Assembly: GCA_016872535.1 (NCBI GenBank)
Contig: VGZQ01000024.1
Coordinates: 1 to 40,583 of the forward strand
Direction of reading: 5' to 3'
Length of the DNA stretch: 40,583 nt
Origin: Rhodospirillales bacterium
GTDB taxonomy: Bacteria; Pseudomonadota; Alphaproteobacteria; Rhodospirillales; 2-12-FULL-67-15
Both the position numbers and the translations under genes were made by a program. Position 1 is the first letter of the stretch. Every line of letters starts with the position of its first letter. Below the pieces are notes generated by a model. That model ran no database searches. It was not told where the DNA came from and was given only the letters and a program-made list of their open reading frames with translations. This document shows, piece after piece, positions 33,183 to 40,583 of the stretch.

Positions 33183-34457
33183 TCAGTGGGCGGCGGCGCC
33201 GTTGAGGGCGTATTCGAAGATGTGATGGCTCTTGAGGGCGCCCGCCTTCGCCTTCTGGGCGTAGACGTCGCCGACCGGCTCGCTGACGACGAACGGCACG
33301 CGCGCTTCCGACACGCCGCCGTGGGTGCGGAGCCGATGGCCTTCAAGACCCTTCAAGTCGTGATCGGCCTTGCTTGCGCCGACGCAGGTGCCCCGGTCGG
33401 AAATAACGGCGACATCGCCCTCGCGGTCGGGCGGCAGGTCGTACTGGGCGCATATGGAACGCTTGTCGAGCACGGTCTCGATCCCCTTGATCGGCTCGAC
33501 CAGCTTCATGATCTGGTCGGGCTTCGCCTTGCCGCCCCGGCAATAGACGCGCACAAACCCGCCGAGCGCCCCGTGGTGGGCGACGAAGTAATCGGTGATC
33601 GGGCAGATGACCTTCGTGTCGCCCTTGCCGAATTCGGCGTCCAGAATGTCCTGGAGCCAGATGACGTTGGGCGTGCCGTCGGGCTTGGATTTGTCGTTCA
33701 TGCCGTGGTCGGCGGTGAGCGCGACTACGGCGCCCAGGTCCGCGAGCCGGCCGAACTTCTCGTCCAGGTTCTTATAGAACCTGTTGGCTTCGCCTTCGCC
33801 CGGCGCGTACTTGTGCTGGATGTAGTCGGTGAGCGAAAGGTACATGATGTCCGGGCGCTCGCGCTCCAGGAGGCGGATGCCGGCTTCCAGCACGAACAGG
33901 GACAGTTCGGCCGAATACATGTCGGGCAGCGGCATGCCGACGAACTTGAGCACGCTGTCGATGCCGTGCTCGGCCTTGGTGCACTTGTCGGCCTGCTCGG
34001 AGGAGAAGTTGATGTTGCCGCGCGAGATGTCGAGCCCCTTGCCGAGTTGGCGGCGAAGCTTGTCCTTGGCGGTGATGGAAACCACCTTGGCGCCGGCGCG
34101 GGCGAATTCGGCGAGGATGGTGGTGCCGCGCAGCAATTCGGGTCCGGTCATCACCACCGCCTCGCCGGTCGCCGGGTCGAGATAGAAGTTGCCGGAAATG
34201 CCGTGGACCGAGGCGGGCGCGCCGGTGACGATCGACATGTTGTTGGGGCAGGTGAAGCTCGGCACCGTGCCGTCGGCGACCGCGTTGAAGCCCTGGCCCA
34301 TAAAGCGGGCGACGTTGGGGATGATCCCGTCCTTGAGGCCGCGGTCGAAGTACGACGGATCGCCGCCGTCGATGCACACCACCACCAGCGGCCGCTTGGG
34401 CCAGCGGTAGTCGGTTCCGTTGACGCGAACGATCGGTTTGTCGCCGTTTTTCGGCAT
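33183..34457 (-). CDS. phnA: Phosphonoacetate hydrolase (PhnA)
   Basis: A 424-residue member of the alkaline phosphatase superfamily that hydrolyses the C-P bond of phosphonoacetate to acetate and phosphate. The two-metal site is complete: D30 (CIDGGDP), nucleophile T69 (PSFTCPNN), D211 and H215 (SLTDYIQHKY), D250 and H251 (TADHGM) and H379 (LRTHGG), almost the same numbering as the Sinorhizobium enzyme (D29, T68, D211, H215, D250, H251, H377). The ATG at 34457 has GGAGGGG eight bases upstream; an in-frame GTG at 34472 is less likely. It is the first gene of the phosphonate regulon, divergent from the LysR gene at 34595, and cytoplasmic. Confidence 0.95.
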   Translation of the reverse strand: MPKNGDKPIVRVNGTDYRWPKRPLVVVCIDGGDPSYFDRGLKDGIIPNVARFMGQGFNAVADGTVPSFTCPNNMSIVTGAPASVHGISGNFYLDPATGEAVVMTGPELLRGTTILAEFARAGAKVVSITAKDKLRRQLGKGLDISRGNINFSSEQADKCTKAEHGIDSVLKFVGMPLPDMYSAELSLFVLEAGIRLLERERPDIMYLSLTDYIQHKYAPGEGEANRFYKNLDEKFGRLADLGAVVALTADHGMNDKSKPDGTPNVIWLQDILDAEFGKGDTKVICPITDYFVAHHGALGGFVRVYCRGGKAKPDQIMKLVEPIKGIETVLDKRSICAQYDLPPDREGDVAVISDRGTCVGASKADHDLKGLEGHRLRTHGGVSEARVPFVVSEPVGDVYAQKAKAGALKSHHIFEYALNGAAAH

Positions 34458-34509
34458 GTCGGGCCCCTCCACAAGGCTGATGGGCGAACGGTAGCGAATA
34501 GGCTATCAT

Positions 34510-34529
34510 CTGAAAAATCGATTATTCAG
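34510..34529. promoter_or_regulatory. Inverted repeat in phnA-lysR intergenic region
   Basis: CTGAA and TTCAG form a perfect 5-bp inverted repeat spaced by ten bases, next to the longer palindrome at 34535. Together they occupy the AT-rich centre of the divergent promoter region, where a LysR-type regulator would be expected to bind. Confidence 0.4.
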
Positions 34530-34534
34530 CATAT

Positions 34535-34559
34535 ATCATTTATTTGACAAATATATGAT
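34535..34559. promoter_or_regulatory. 25-bp near-perfect palindrome, probable LysR operator
   Basis: Arms of 12 bases (ATCATTTATTTG at the left) pair at 11 of 12 positions around a single central A. The core ATTTG-A-CAAAT holds a TTGACA that could serve as the -35 element of the lysR-type gene 36 bases downstream. The placement between phnA and its divergent LysR-type gene makes it the best operator candidate in the window. Confidence 0.65.
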
Positions 34560-34594
34560 CGAACCGAGACATAAGCGCGAAAGAGCGTTGATTC

Positions 34595-35476
34595 ATGTAT
34601 GAAAAATGGCTGAAGGCGTTTCACATGGTCGCCACCCAGGGTGGCTTCACCCGTGCCGCGCGCGCGCTCAACGTCGGCCAGCCGACCATTTCAAGCCACA
34701 TCAAGGCGCTCGAGGACCATTTCCGGGTCGAATTGTTCCACCGCCAGGGGCGCAAGTTCGAGCTATCGGATACGGGGCGGAAGCTGCTCGCCATCACCCA
34801 GGGGCTCTACGGCCACGAAGCGGAAGCGGCGAGTTTTCTCCGCACCGTCGGCCGGAACGAGCGCGGGCTGCTGCGCCTCGGCGCGGTCGGGCCCTACGAG
34901 GTGATCGAGCTCGCGCACCGGTTCCGCGAGCGTTATCCGGCGGTCGAAATCGCGGTCAACGTCGCCTCGCGCGCCGAGATCATGGCGCGGCTTTCCAATT
35001 TCGAGATCGACGTCGGCGTGCTGGCCGACGACATCGGCGGGCCGGAATTCTTCTCCATGCTCTACGACCGCCATCCGGGGCTGGTGATGATGCCGGCCGG
35101 GCACCGGCTCGCGCGCCAGAAATCGCTCCGCATCGCCGATCTGCAAGGCGAGCCGGTGATCTTCCGCGATCCCTCGTCGGCGACCCGGCGCGCGTTCGAG
35201 GGCGCGCTCGCCAAGGCCGGGGTCACGGTCAAGCCGATCCTCGAAATCAACAGCCGCGAGGCGATTCGCGAGGCGGTCGCGCGCGGCATGGGCCTCGGCG
35301 TGGTCTCGGAACGGGAATACGCGCCGCACCCGGATATCCGCGCGCTGCCGGTGCGCGACGCGGCGATTCTGATTTCGGCCTACGTCACGGTGCTGAACGC
35401 CCGCCGTCCGCGCCCGCTGATCGAGGCGGCGATCGCGGTCGCGCGGGACGCCTCGCAGTTCCGGGTCAAGCGGTAG
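34595..35476 (+). CDS. LysR-type transcriptional regulator of the phosphonate genes
   Basis: A 293-residue LysR-type regulator. The N-terminal helix-turn-helix (about 1-60) reads AFHMVATQGGFTRAARALNVGQPTISSHIKALEDH, and the co-inducer domain (about 88-290) opens with LLRLGAVGPYEVIELAHRFRERYP and contains FEIDVGVLADDIGGPEF. It is divergent from phnA with a 137-base gap that holds a strong palindrome, the classical arrangement for a LysR activator and its target operon. The co-inducer is probably a phosphonate or its catabolite (inference); LysR regulators of phnA and 2-aminoethylphosphonate genes are known in pseudomonads. No clear Shine-Dalgarno precedes the ATG. Confidence 0.9.
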   Translation: MYEKWLKAFHMVATQGGFTRAARALNVGQPTISSHIKALEDHFRVELFHRQGRKFELSDTGRKLLAITQGLYGHEAEAASFLRTVGRNERGLLRLGAVGPYEVIELAHRFRERYPAVEIAVNVASRAEIMARLSNFEIDVGVLADDIGGPEFFSMLYDRHPGLVMMPAGHRLARQKSLRIADLQGEPVIFRDPSSATRRAFEGALAKAGVTVKPILEINSREAIREAVARGMGLGVVSEREYAPHPDIRALPVRDAAILISAYVTVLNARRPRPLIEAAIAVARDASQFRVKR

Positions 35477-35479
35477 GCT

Positions 35480-35923
35480 TTATTTCGCGCGCCCCGCACC
35501 CGCGATCGCCTTTTCAAGATCGGTCAATTCCTCGCAGCCCTTGGGGCAGAGCGCCTTGAGCCGCGCCGCCACCTCGCGCGCCTTCGCCAATTGGTCGGTT
35601 TGGACGTAAAGCTCGCCGAGATATTCGAGCGCGCCCTTGTGCTTCGGATCGATCGCGAGCGCCTTTTGGTAATGCGCGAGGGATTGTTCGAAATCGCCGC
35701 TCTTGCGCAGGCTGTAGCCCATCAGGTTGTGGGCGTCCGCGTTCTTGGGGTCGGCCTTGAGGATGGGGGCGAGCAGGGCGATCGCGCCTTTGTAATCTTT
35801 CGCCTCGATTTTCGTCCGAACAGGCGCCAGTTCGGTCACCGCGCGCAAAGGATCGGGGTCGTCGACCGCGCCCGCGCTTCCGCTCCACAAAGCGAAGATG
35901 ATAATCGCCGTCACCGCCCGCAT
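35480..35923 (-). CDS. Exported TPR-repeat protein
   Basis: A 147-residue protein with an N-terminal signal peptide (about 1-19, AIIIFALWSGSAGA) and two to three tetratricopeptide repeats: YKGAIALLAPILKADPKNADAHNLMGYSLRKSGDFEQSLAHYQKALAIDPKHKGALEYLGELYVQTDQ. Two cysteines (LCPKGCEEL) near the C-terminus may form a disulfide. The pattern is that of a small periplasmic tetratricopeptide protein common in alphaproteobacteria, with no assigned function. Its stop is three bases from the convergent LysR stop. Confidence 0.8.
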   Translation of the reverse strand: MRAVTAIIIFALWSGSAGAVDDPDPLRAVTELAPVRTKIEAKDYKGAIALLAPILKADPKNADAHNLMGYSLRKSGDFEQSLAHYQKALAIDPKHKGALEYLGELYVQTDQLAKAREVAARLKALCPKGCEELTDLEKAIAGAGRAK

Positions 35924-35965
35924 GGGCGCATTCTATCATAGAAAAACCCTCGGCAGGTGTCGGGC

Positions 35966-35993
35966 TTGACAAACCCCCCTCGGAAAATATCCT
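35966..35993 (+). promoter_or_regulatory. Sigma-70-like promoter upstream of the HpsN-like gene
   Basis: TTGACA (35966-35971) and TATCCT (35988-35993) are separated by 16 bases, with a perfect -35 and a four-of-six -10. It lies about 65 bases before the start of the histidinol-dehydrogenase-family gene at 36057 and is the most consensus-like promoter I could see in the window. Confidence 0.5.
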
Positions 35994-36056
35994 CACCCGG
36001 CCGGTTCCGCGCCCGAAGCATGATTCTCCGTGGTGGGGACGGACGAGGGGAAGTCC

Positions 36057-37343
36057 ATGGTCCGCTATCTGAAGCAGGCCGCACCGCGTTCCGCGCAGAC
36101 CGACCGGCAGTTGGTCGAGCGCGTCCGCGCCATGATCGAGGACATCGAGCAGAATCGCGACGCGGCGGTTCGGCGCTATGCCCGCGACCTCGACAAATGG
36201 ACCCGCGACGAGTTCCGCGCGTCGGCGGATGAAATCGCTGCCGCGCGCAAGGCGGTGAGCGCGACGTTCAAGGACGACTTCGCCTACTGCAAGAAGCAAA
36301 TCACCGACTTCGCCAAGCGTCAGCGCGATTCCCTTCATGAATTCGAGGCCAAATTCGGCGACGGCATTTCGCTCGGGCAAAAAATCATCCCGGTCGAGGT
36401 CGTCGGCTGCTACATTCCGGGCGGCAAATATCCCTTGATTTCGGCCGCGTTGATGAGCGTGGCGACCGCCAAGGTCGCCGGCGTGCCGCAGGTCATCGGC
36501 GCCGCGCCGCCGCGCGAGGGCCGCGGCATCTACGCGCCGACCCTCTACGCGCTCGCCGAGGCGGGCGCCGACGACATCTTCACCATCGGCGGGGTTCAGG
36601 CGTTCGCCGCGATGGCGTTCGGTTGCGTCGGCATGCGCGCCGTGGACATGATCACCGGCCCAGGCAACGCTTACGTCGCCGAGGCCAAGCGCCAGCTGTT
36701 CGGCCGGGTCGGCATCGATCTGCCGGCGGGCCCGACCGAAATTCTGGTGATCGCCGATTCCTCGGCCGACCCCGCCCTGGTCGCGACCGATTTGCTCGGC
36801 CAGGCGGAACATGGGCCGGACAGCCCGGCGTGGCTGGTGACGACCTCGGAAAAACTGGGACGCGAGGTGCTGGCCGAAATTGACCGGCAGCTGGTGACCC
36901 TGCCGACGGCGGAAATCGCGGGCGCGGCGTGGCGGCGCTGGGGCGAGGTGATGGTCGTCGCCGACGACGACGAAGCGATCGCGGTAAGCGATACCTACGC
37001 CCCCGAACACCTGGAGGTGATGACGCGCCGCGACGATTATTATCTCGCCCGGCTGAAAAACTACGGCAGCCTGTTTGTCGGCGAGGAAAGCACCGTCGCC
37101 TACGGCGACAAGGGCGTCGGCACCAACCACACGCTGCCCACCGGCCGCGCCGCGCGCTATACCGGCGGGCTGTGGGTGGGCAAATTCCTCAAGACCGTCA
37201 CCTACCAGCGCCTGACCGCGTCCGCGAGCCAGAAGATCGCGCCGATCATGGCGCGCATGTGCGCCGAGGAAGGCATGCTCGCCCACGAAGCCACCGCCAC
37301 CGCGCGCGCCCAGCGCTACCTGCAACGGCCGCGCCCAGGGTGA
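36057..37343 (+). CDS. Histidinol dehydrogenase family enzyme, sulfopropanediol 3-dehydrogenase (HpsN)-like
   Basis: A 428-residue zinc- and NAD-dependent dehydrogenase of the histidinol dehydrogenase family. Zinc ligands Q249, H252 (GQAEHGPDS), D351 and H410 are present, as is the catalytic pair E317-H318 (TYAPEHLEV) and H358 (VGTNHTLPT). The PGGKYPLISAALMSV and GGLWVGKFLKTVTYQ stretches differ from biosynthetic HisD and resemble the branch that includes HpsN, which oxidises (R)-2,3-dihydroxypropane-1-sulfonate to sulfolactate. There are no his genes nearby, and a sugar-type ABC transporter follows, so a catabolic role on a diol or polyol is more likely. GAGGGGAAG supports ATG 36057. Confidence 0.82.
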   Translation: MVRYLKQAAPRSAQTDRQLVERVRAMIEDIEQNRDAAVRRYARDLDKWTRDEFRASADEIAAARKAVSATFKDDFAYCKKQITDFAKRQRDSLHEFEAKFGDGISLGQKIIPVEVVGCYIPGGKYPLISAALMSVATAKVAGVPQVIGAAPPREGRGIYAPTLYALAEAGADDIFTIGGVQAFAAMAFGCVGMRAVDMITGPGNAYVAEAKRQLFGRVGIDLPAGPTEILVIADSSADPALVATDLLGQAEHGPDSPAWLVTTSEKLGREVLAEIDRQLVTLPTAEIAGAAWRRWGEVMVVADDDEAIAVSDTYAPEHLEVMTRRDDYYLARLKNYGSLFVGEESTVAYGDKGVGTNHTLPTGRAARYTGGLWVGKFLKTVTYQRLTASASQKIAPIMARMCAEEGMLAHEATATARAQRYLQRPRPG

Positions 37344-37422
37344 CAAGCGACGAGCTGACCATCAAGACATCCGACGATCAAGCGGGTGAACCATTTGCCC
37401 GCCAACTCCAGGGAGGAGACCG

Positions 37423-38796
37423 ATGAGCATCGACAAGACCAACATTCCCCGCCGTGATTTTCTTGCCGGCGCGGCGGCCGGCGTGGCCGGCGCGAGCCTG
37501 CTAAGCGCGTTTCCGGCCGGCGCGCAAAGCGCCAAGACCGGCACCGTCCGTTGCTGGGGCGAGCCGGGACCCTACGGTGGCGTCGCGGTCGCGGCGATGA
37601 ACGAATGGGCGCAGAAGAACGCGCCCGGCCTCAAGTTCGAGATCGAGACAATTCCGTGGGACGGCGTCTACGTCAAACTGATGACCGATCTCGCCGCGCA
37701 ACGGCCCCCGTCCCTGATCAGCGTCGAATCGCCGATCGCCATGCAGTTGATGGCCGAAGGATTGCTGGTATCGCTCGACGACGTGGTCGACAAGATCGGG
37801 CGCAACCGGATCGCCGACGGCGTGAAGTGGGAATACTGGGGCAGCTGGAAGGGTAAGCAATACGTGCTGCCGGCCCATCACCAGCCGCACCTGTTGCTGG
37901 TGCGCATGGACATCGCCAAGGAGTTGGGGCTCAAGGACCCCGACACCTGGGACTGGAACGATCTGCTCGCCGCGGCGCGGACGATTTCGCAGAAAAAGCC
38001 GGACATGGCCGGATTCACCATGGCGCTTGGGCGCAATCTCTGCACCGATTACCACTTCTCCGCGCTGCTCCATTCTGCCGGCGGACGGATGTTCGACGCC
38101 GCCAACAAGTTCCAGGTGGTGTTCGACAGCCCGCAGACGGTCGAGGCGCTGACCTTCGTCAAGGAACTGCGGCCCTACATGCCCAAGGGCGCGGTCGAAT
38201 ACAGCTTCCTCCAGGTAGTCGACGCCCACGTCACCGGCAAGACCGCGATGAGCTTCTACTGGGGCCGCACGCTCGGCCGCGCGGCGGAGGAAAACAAGGC
38301 GGTGTTCCAGGCGACCGAGGCGTTCAACCACGCCCGCCATCCCAAGACCGGCCGGCGCCACAACTGGAACGATTTCCAGGGCTGGTGCATCCCCATCCGG
38401 AACAACCCGTTCATCGACGAAGCCAAGGCCGCGCTGGTGTATTACCAGACCAGCAAGGATTGGCTGATCAAGTACAGCCATTCGCTGGTGCCCAACGTGG
38501 CGCCGACCTACAAGGACGTGTTGGATGCGCCCGAGTTGCGCAATCACCCGATCTTCCAGGCCAAACCGCGCACGGTGCAGACGTACTTCAAGGATTCGCT
38601 CGCCCATTCGAGCAGTTCGGCGAACGAGTTGCTGCAAGGCGTCAATCCGCTTGCCGGCATCGTGCACGGCCGCTCGGTCTTGGCGCAGACCGTGCAGAAA
38701 GTGGTGATCGACAACATGGCGCCCGCGGAAGCGGCCAAGTGGGGCGCGCGCGAGCTGGAGGCGATCCGGCGCGACAACATGCGCCTGCTCGGTTGA
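37423..38796 (+). CDS. Sugar-type ABC transporter substrate-binding protein, Tat signal
   Basis: A 457-residue receptor of the family-1 (MalE/UgpB-like) type. The N-terminus has a twin-arginine motif (PRRDFLAG) and a hydrophobic stretch ending SAFPAGAQS, so export by the Tat pathway is predicted. Mature landmarks include EWAQKNAPGLKFEIETIPWDGVYVKLMTDLAAQRPPSLI and GKTAMSFYWGRTLGRAAEE. A GGAGGAGACC-type site precedes the ATG. It follows the HpsN-like gene by 79 bases and is followed by two MalF/MalG-type permeases, so it probably delivers the substrate of that dehydrogenase. The ligand is unknown. A strong hairpin lies 14 bases after its stop. Confidence 0.88.
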   Translation: MSIDKTNIPRRDFLAGAAAGVAGASLLSAFPAGAQSAKTGTVRCWGEPGPYGGVAVAAMNEWAQKNAPGLKFEIETIPWDGVYVKLMTDLAAQRPPSLISVESPIAMQLMAEGLLVSLDDVVDKIGRNRIADGVKWEYWGSWKGKQYVLPAHHQPHLLLVRMDIAKELGLKDPDTWDWNDLLAAARTISQKKPDMAGFTMALGRNLCTDYHFSALLHSAGGRMFDAANKFQVVFDSPQTVEALTFVKELRPYMPKGAVEYSFLQVVDAHVTGKTAMSFYWGRTLGRAAEENKAVFQATEAFNHARHPKTGRRHNWNDFQGWCIPIRNNPFIDEAKAALVYYQTSKDWLIKYSHSLVPNVAPTYKDVLDAPELRNHPIFQAKPRTVQTYFKDSLAHSSSSANELLQGVNPLAGIVHGRSVLAQTVQKVVIDNMAPAEAAKWGARELEAIRRDNMRLLG

Positions 38797-38809
38797 TCGG
38801 CTGATCGGC

Positions 38810-38850
38810 GGGCCGGGCGGCCCCGAGGCCGCCCGGCCCGTGCCGCTTTT
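38810..38850 (+). terminator. Hairpin after sugar-binding-protein gene (partial terminator)
   Basis: A perfect 13-bp stem (GGGCCGGGCGGCC with its complement, 38810-38839) and four-base loop are followed by a short T-run ending near 38850. It stands between the binding-protein gene and the permease genes of the same operon, so partial termination or mRNA stabilisation that favours the receptor is likely. Confidence 0.7.
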
Positions 38851-38876
38851 ATCACTCCCCGGCGCGTCGACAAGCC

Positions 38877-39779
38877 ATGAATCGCAAAACCACCGTGCTG
38901 CCCGATCGGGTCGTCGGGCTTCTGTTCGTTGTTCCGTTCGTCGTCCTGGCGGCGACGTTCATGGTCTATCCGGTGGTCGAGGCGGTGCGGATGGCGTTTC
39001 TCAGCTACAATCCGCTGCGCCCCGACCTCACCACCTTCGCCGGTCTCGCCAACTTCGCGTTCATTTTCGAAGACCCTCTTTTCTGGGATTCGTTCTGGCA
39101 GGCGACCGTGTGGACGGTATTGTCGATCGTCTTTCAGACCGCGTTCGGCGTCGGCATCGCGCTGCTTCTCCACCAGGCGCTGGCGGGCATGGCGATATTT
39201 CGGGGGCTGCTGCTCTTTCCCTACATCGTGCCGACGGTCGTGATCGCCCTGATCTGGCGCTGGATCTTCAATCCCGAAATCGGCGTGGTGAACCACGCAT
39301 TGCTGGCCGCCGGGCTGATCCAGACACCGATCTATTGGCTGTCGACTCCGGACATGGCGATGGCCTCGACCATCATGCTCAACGTCTGGAAATACACGCC
39401 GTTCGTGGTCATCTGCGTGCTCGCCCGGTTGCAGACGGTTCCGCTCGAATTGTACGACGCGGCCAAGGTCGACGGGGCGGGCGTGATCCGCCGCTTTCTC
39501 GACGTGACGCTGCCGCAATTGAAGGAAGTCCTCATCGTCGTGATCGTGTTCCGCACCATCTGGACGTTCAACAAATTCGAGGAAATCTACCTGCTGACCA
39601 AGGGCGGGCCCGGCACCTCGACCTTCAATCTCGCCGTCTATTCGTTCGAGCAGTCGATCGCCTCCCTCAGGCTCGGCGTCGGCGCCGCGACCGGGGTGGT
39701 GATGATGGTGATGCTGTTTCTCGGCAGCGTCATCTACCTGCGGGTATCCGGCTTCGGCGCGGACGAAAAATCGTCATGA
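38877..39779 (+). CDS. Sugar-type ABC transporter permease (MalF/UgpA-like)
   Basis: A 300-residue inner-membrane permease with six hydrophobic segments. The first helix is RVVGLLFVVPFVVLAATFMVYP, and the EAA-type coupling loop reads VPLELYDAAKVDGAGVIRRFLDVTLPQLKEVLI at about residues 185-217. YLLTKGGPGTSTFNLAVYSFEQ near the end is a CUT1 hallmark. It pairs with the permease at 39776, whose ATG overlaps its TGA by four bases. No ATPase is visible; it may lie beyond the window or be shared. Confidence 0.92.
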   Translation: MNRKTTVLPDRVVGLLFVVPFVVLAATFMVYPVVEAVRMAFLSYNPLRPDLTTFAGLANFAFIFEDPLFWDSFWQATVWTVLSIVFQTAFGVGIALLLHQALAGMAIFRGLLLFPYIVPTVVIALIWRWIFNPEIGVVNHALLAAGLIQTPIYWLSTPDMAMASTIMLNVWKYTPFVVICVLARLQTVPLELYDAAKVDGAGVIRRFLDVTLPQLKEVLIVVIVFRTIWTFNKFEEIYLLTKGGPGTSTFNLAVYSFEQSIASLRLGVGAATGVVMMVMLFLGSVIYLRVSGFGADEKSS

Positions 39780-40583
39780 TCCGGGATCGCCTGGGCCCGG
39801 TCGTCCTCCGCCTCGCGCTTTACGCGAGTCTGGCCGCGATTACCTTCCTGGTTTGCTTTCCGCTGATCTGGGCGCTCACCACCTCGCTCAAGCCGAAGGC
39901 GGAAATTTTCGCCGTTCCGCCGACGCTCTGGCCGCAAACGGTCACGCTGGAGAACTATGCCGCGCTGCTCAGCGGCAAGTCGCAGTATTTCCAGGCCGAA
40001 GGCCAGGCGGCGGTCGGCACCTCGCCGGCCCAGTTCTTCGTGCGCTGGTTCGCCAACAGCGCGATCGTGACCTTCGGCTCGACGCTCATCAGCATCACGG
40101 TCGCGACCCTTGCCGCCTACAGCCTGACCCGGTTCCGCTATTGGGGGCGGCGGTTCGTTCCCTATTTCAGCCTGCTCGGCTACATGATTCCGTCCATCAT
40201 CTTCGTTTTTCCGCTTTTCCTGATGATGGTGCGGATCGGGCTCACGGATTCGCTCTGGAGCCTGATCCTCGGCTACGTCTGCGTCACGTTGCCGTTCTGC
40301 ATGTGGCTGATGTGGGCGTTCATGCGCTCGATCCCGATCGAAATCGAGGAAGCGGCCCTGATCGACGGTGCCTCGCGCCTGCAGGTGTTCGGCCAGGTGG
40401 TGCTGCCGTCGGCGCTGCCCGGGATCATCGCCGCCGGCATTTTTTCCATGATCGTGTCGTGGAACGACTACCTGTTCGGGCGCGTGTTCATGAATTCCCT
40501 CGATAATCTCACGCTCACGGTCGGGGTCATGCTGTTCTTCGAGGGCACGCACGTGGACTGGGGCCTTTTGATGGCGGCCTCGG
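39776..40583 (+). CDS. Sugar-type ABC transporter permease (MalG/UgpE-like), truncated by window end
   Basis: The frame is open from the ATGA overlap at 39776 to the right edge (about 269 residues, no stop), so the gene continues outside. MalG-type features are CFPLIWALTTSLKPKAEIFAVPP near the start, NSAIVTFGSTLISITVATLAAYSLTRF, LGYMIPSIIFVFPLFLMM and the coupling loop IPIEIEEAALIDGASRLQVFGQVVLP, followed by SWNDYLFG. An insert of about 20 residues (GKSQYFQAEGQAAVGTSPAQ) between the first helix and the conserved core is a little unusual. It forms the channel with the permease at 38877. Confidence 0.9.
   Translation, partial: MIRDRLGPVVLRLALYASLAAITFLVCFPLIWALTTSLKPKAEIFAVPPTLWPQTVTLENYAALLSGKSQYFQAEGQAAVGTSPAQFFVRWFANSAIVTFGSTLISITVATLAAYSLTRFRYWGRRFVPYFSLLGYMIPSIIFVFPLFLMMVRIGLTDSLWSLILGYVCVTLPFCMWLMWAFMRSIPIEIEEAALIDGASRLQVFGQVVLPSALPGIIAAGIFSMIVSWNDYLFGRVFMNSLDNLTLTVGVMLFFEGTHVDWGLLMAAS

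Noticed and set aside
36057-37343. Histidine-biosynthesis HisD
   Set aside because: No his genes are nearby, the substrate-side segments differ from biosynthetic HisD, and the gene is linked to an ABC importer. A catabolic HpsN-like role fits better, though assays would be needed.

Overview
The window is a high-GC (roughly two thirds G+C by eye) bacterial chromosome segment. Family assignments, gene density, GC-rich codon use and the number of solute-binding-protein transport systems suggest an alphaproteobacterium, probably of the Rhodospirillales type. That is inference from general resemblance, since the window has no rRNA or other marker gene. I see no tRNA, rRNA, CRISPR array, insertion sequence or integrase, and no gene-free stretch over 300 bases. 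Most of it looks like an accessory catabolic and transport region rather than core genome.

Layout: (a) 1-5.9 kb holds the end of a citrate synthase, a beta-keto acid cleavage enzyme (BKACE), a pyruvate-dehydrogenase-E1/transketolase-like enzyme, and a divergent pair of 2-hydroxyacid dehydrogenases resembling the two (sulfo)lactate dehydrogenases SlcC and ComC. (b) 5.9-7.6 kb holds two tandem hemerythrin-like genes, each preceded at the same distance by an FNR/CRP-family box, and a small membrane protein. (c) 7.7-10.2 kb holds a PanB-like enzyme with altered metal-ligand positions, a GntR/FCD regulator and two small proteins. (d) 10.2-16.1 kb holds a TRAP transporter (dctPQM), two iron-dependent hydroxylase-type genes and a UroD-type methyltransferase, all on the plus strand. 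(e) 16.1-20.6 kb, minus strand, holds a corrinoid protein, two more UroD-family proteins, a DUF1638 protein and a separate Fe-S protein. (f) 20.6-26.2 kb holds an orphan solute-binding protein and a complete branched-chain-amino-acid-type ABC transporter, with livK divergent from livHMGF. (g) 26.2-35.5 kb holds a phosphonate regulon on the minus strand (phnA hydrolase, alcohol dehydrogenase, aldehyde dehydrogenase, phnD, phnE, phnC, phnE) with a divergent LysR regulator. (h) 35.5-40.6 kb holds a TPR protein, a histidinol-dehydrogenase-family enzyme resembling sulfopropanediol dehydrogenase (HpsN), and a sugar-type ABC transporter that runs off the window end.

How the genes work together: the phosphonate block reads as one pathway. 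PhnD/C/E import the substrate, the two dehydrogenases can oxidise a phosphonate alcohol or aldehyde to phosphonoacetate, and PhnA hydrolyses that to acetate and phosphate. No aminotransferase (PhnW) is present, so the substrate may not be 2-aminoethylphosphonate; 2-hydroxyethylphosphonate is an attractive candidate. The corrinoid block contains a methyl carrier plus two kinds of UroD-fold protein distinguished by their predicted zinc ligands, without a recognisable MttB/MtaB-type partner. It is therefore a candidate for an undescribed demethylation system. Four transport operons carry a strong hairpin just downstream of the solute-binding-protein gene.
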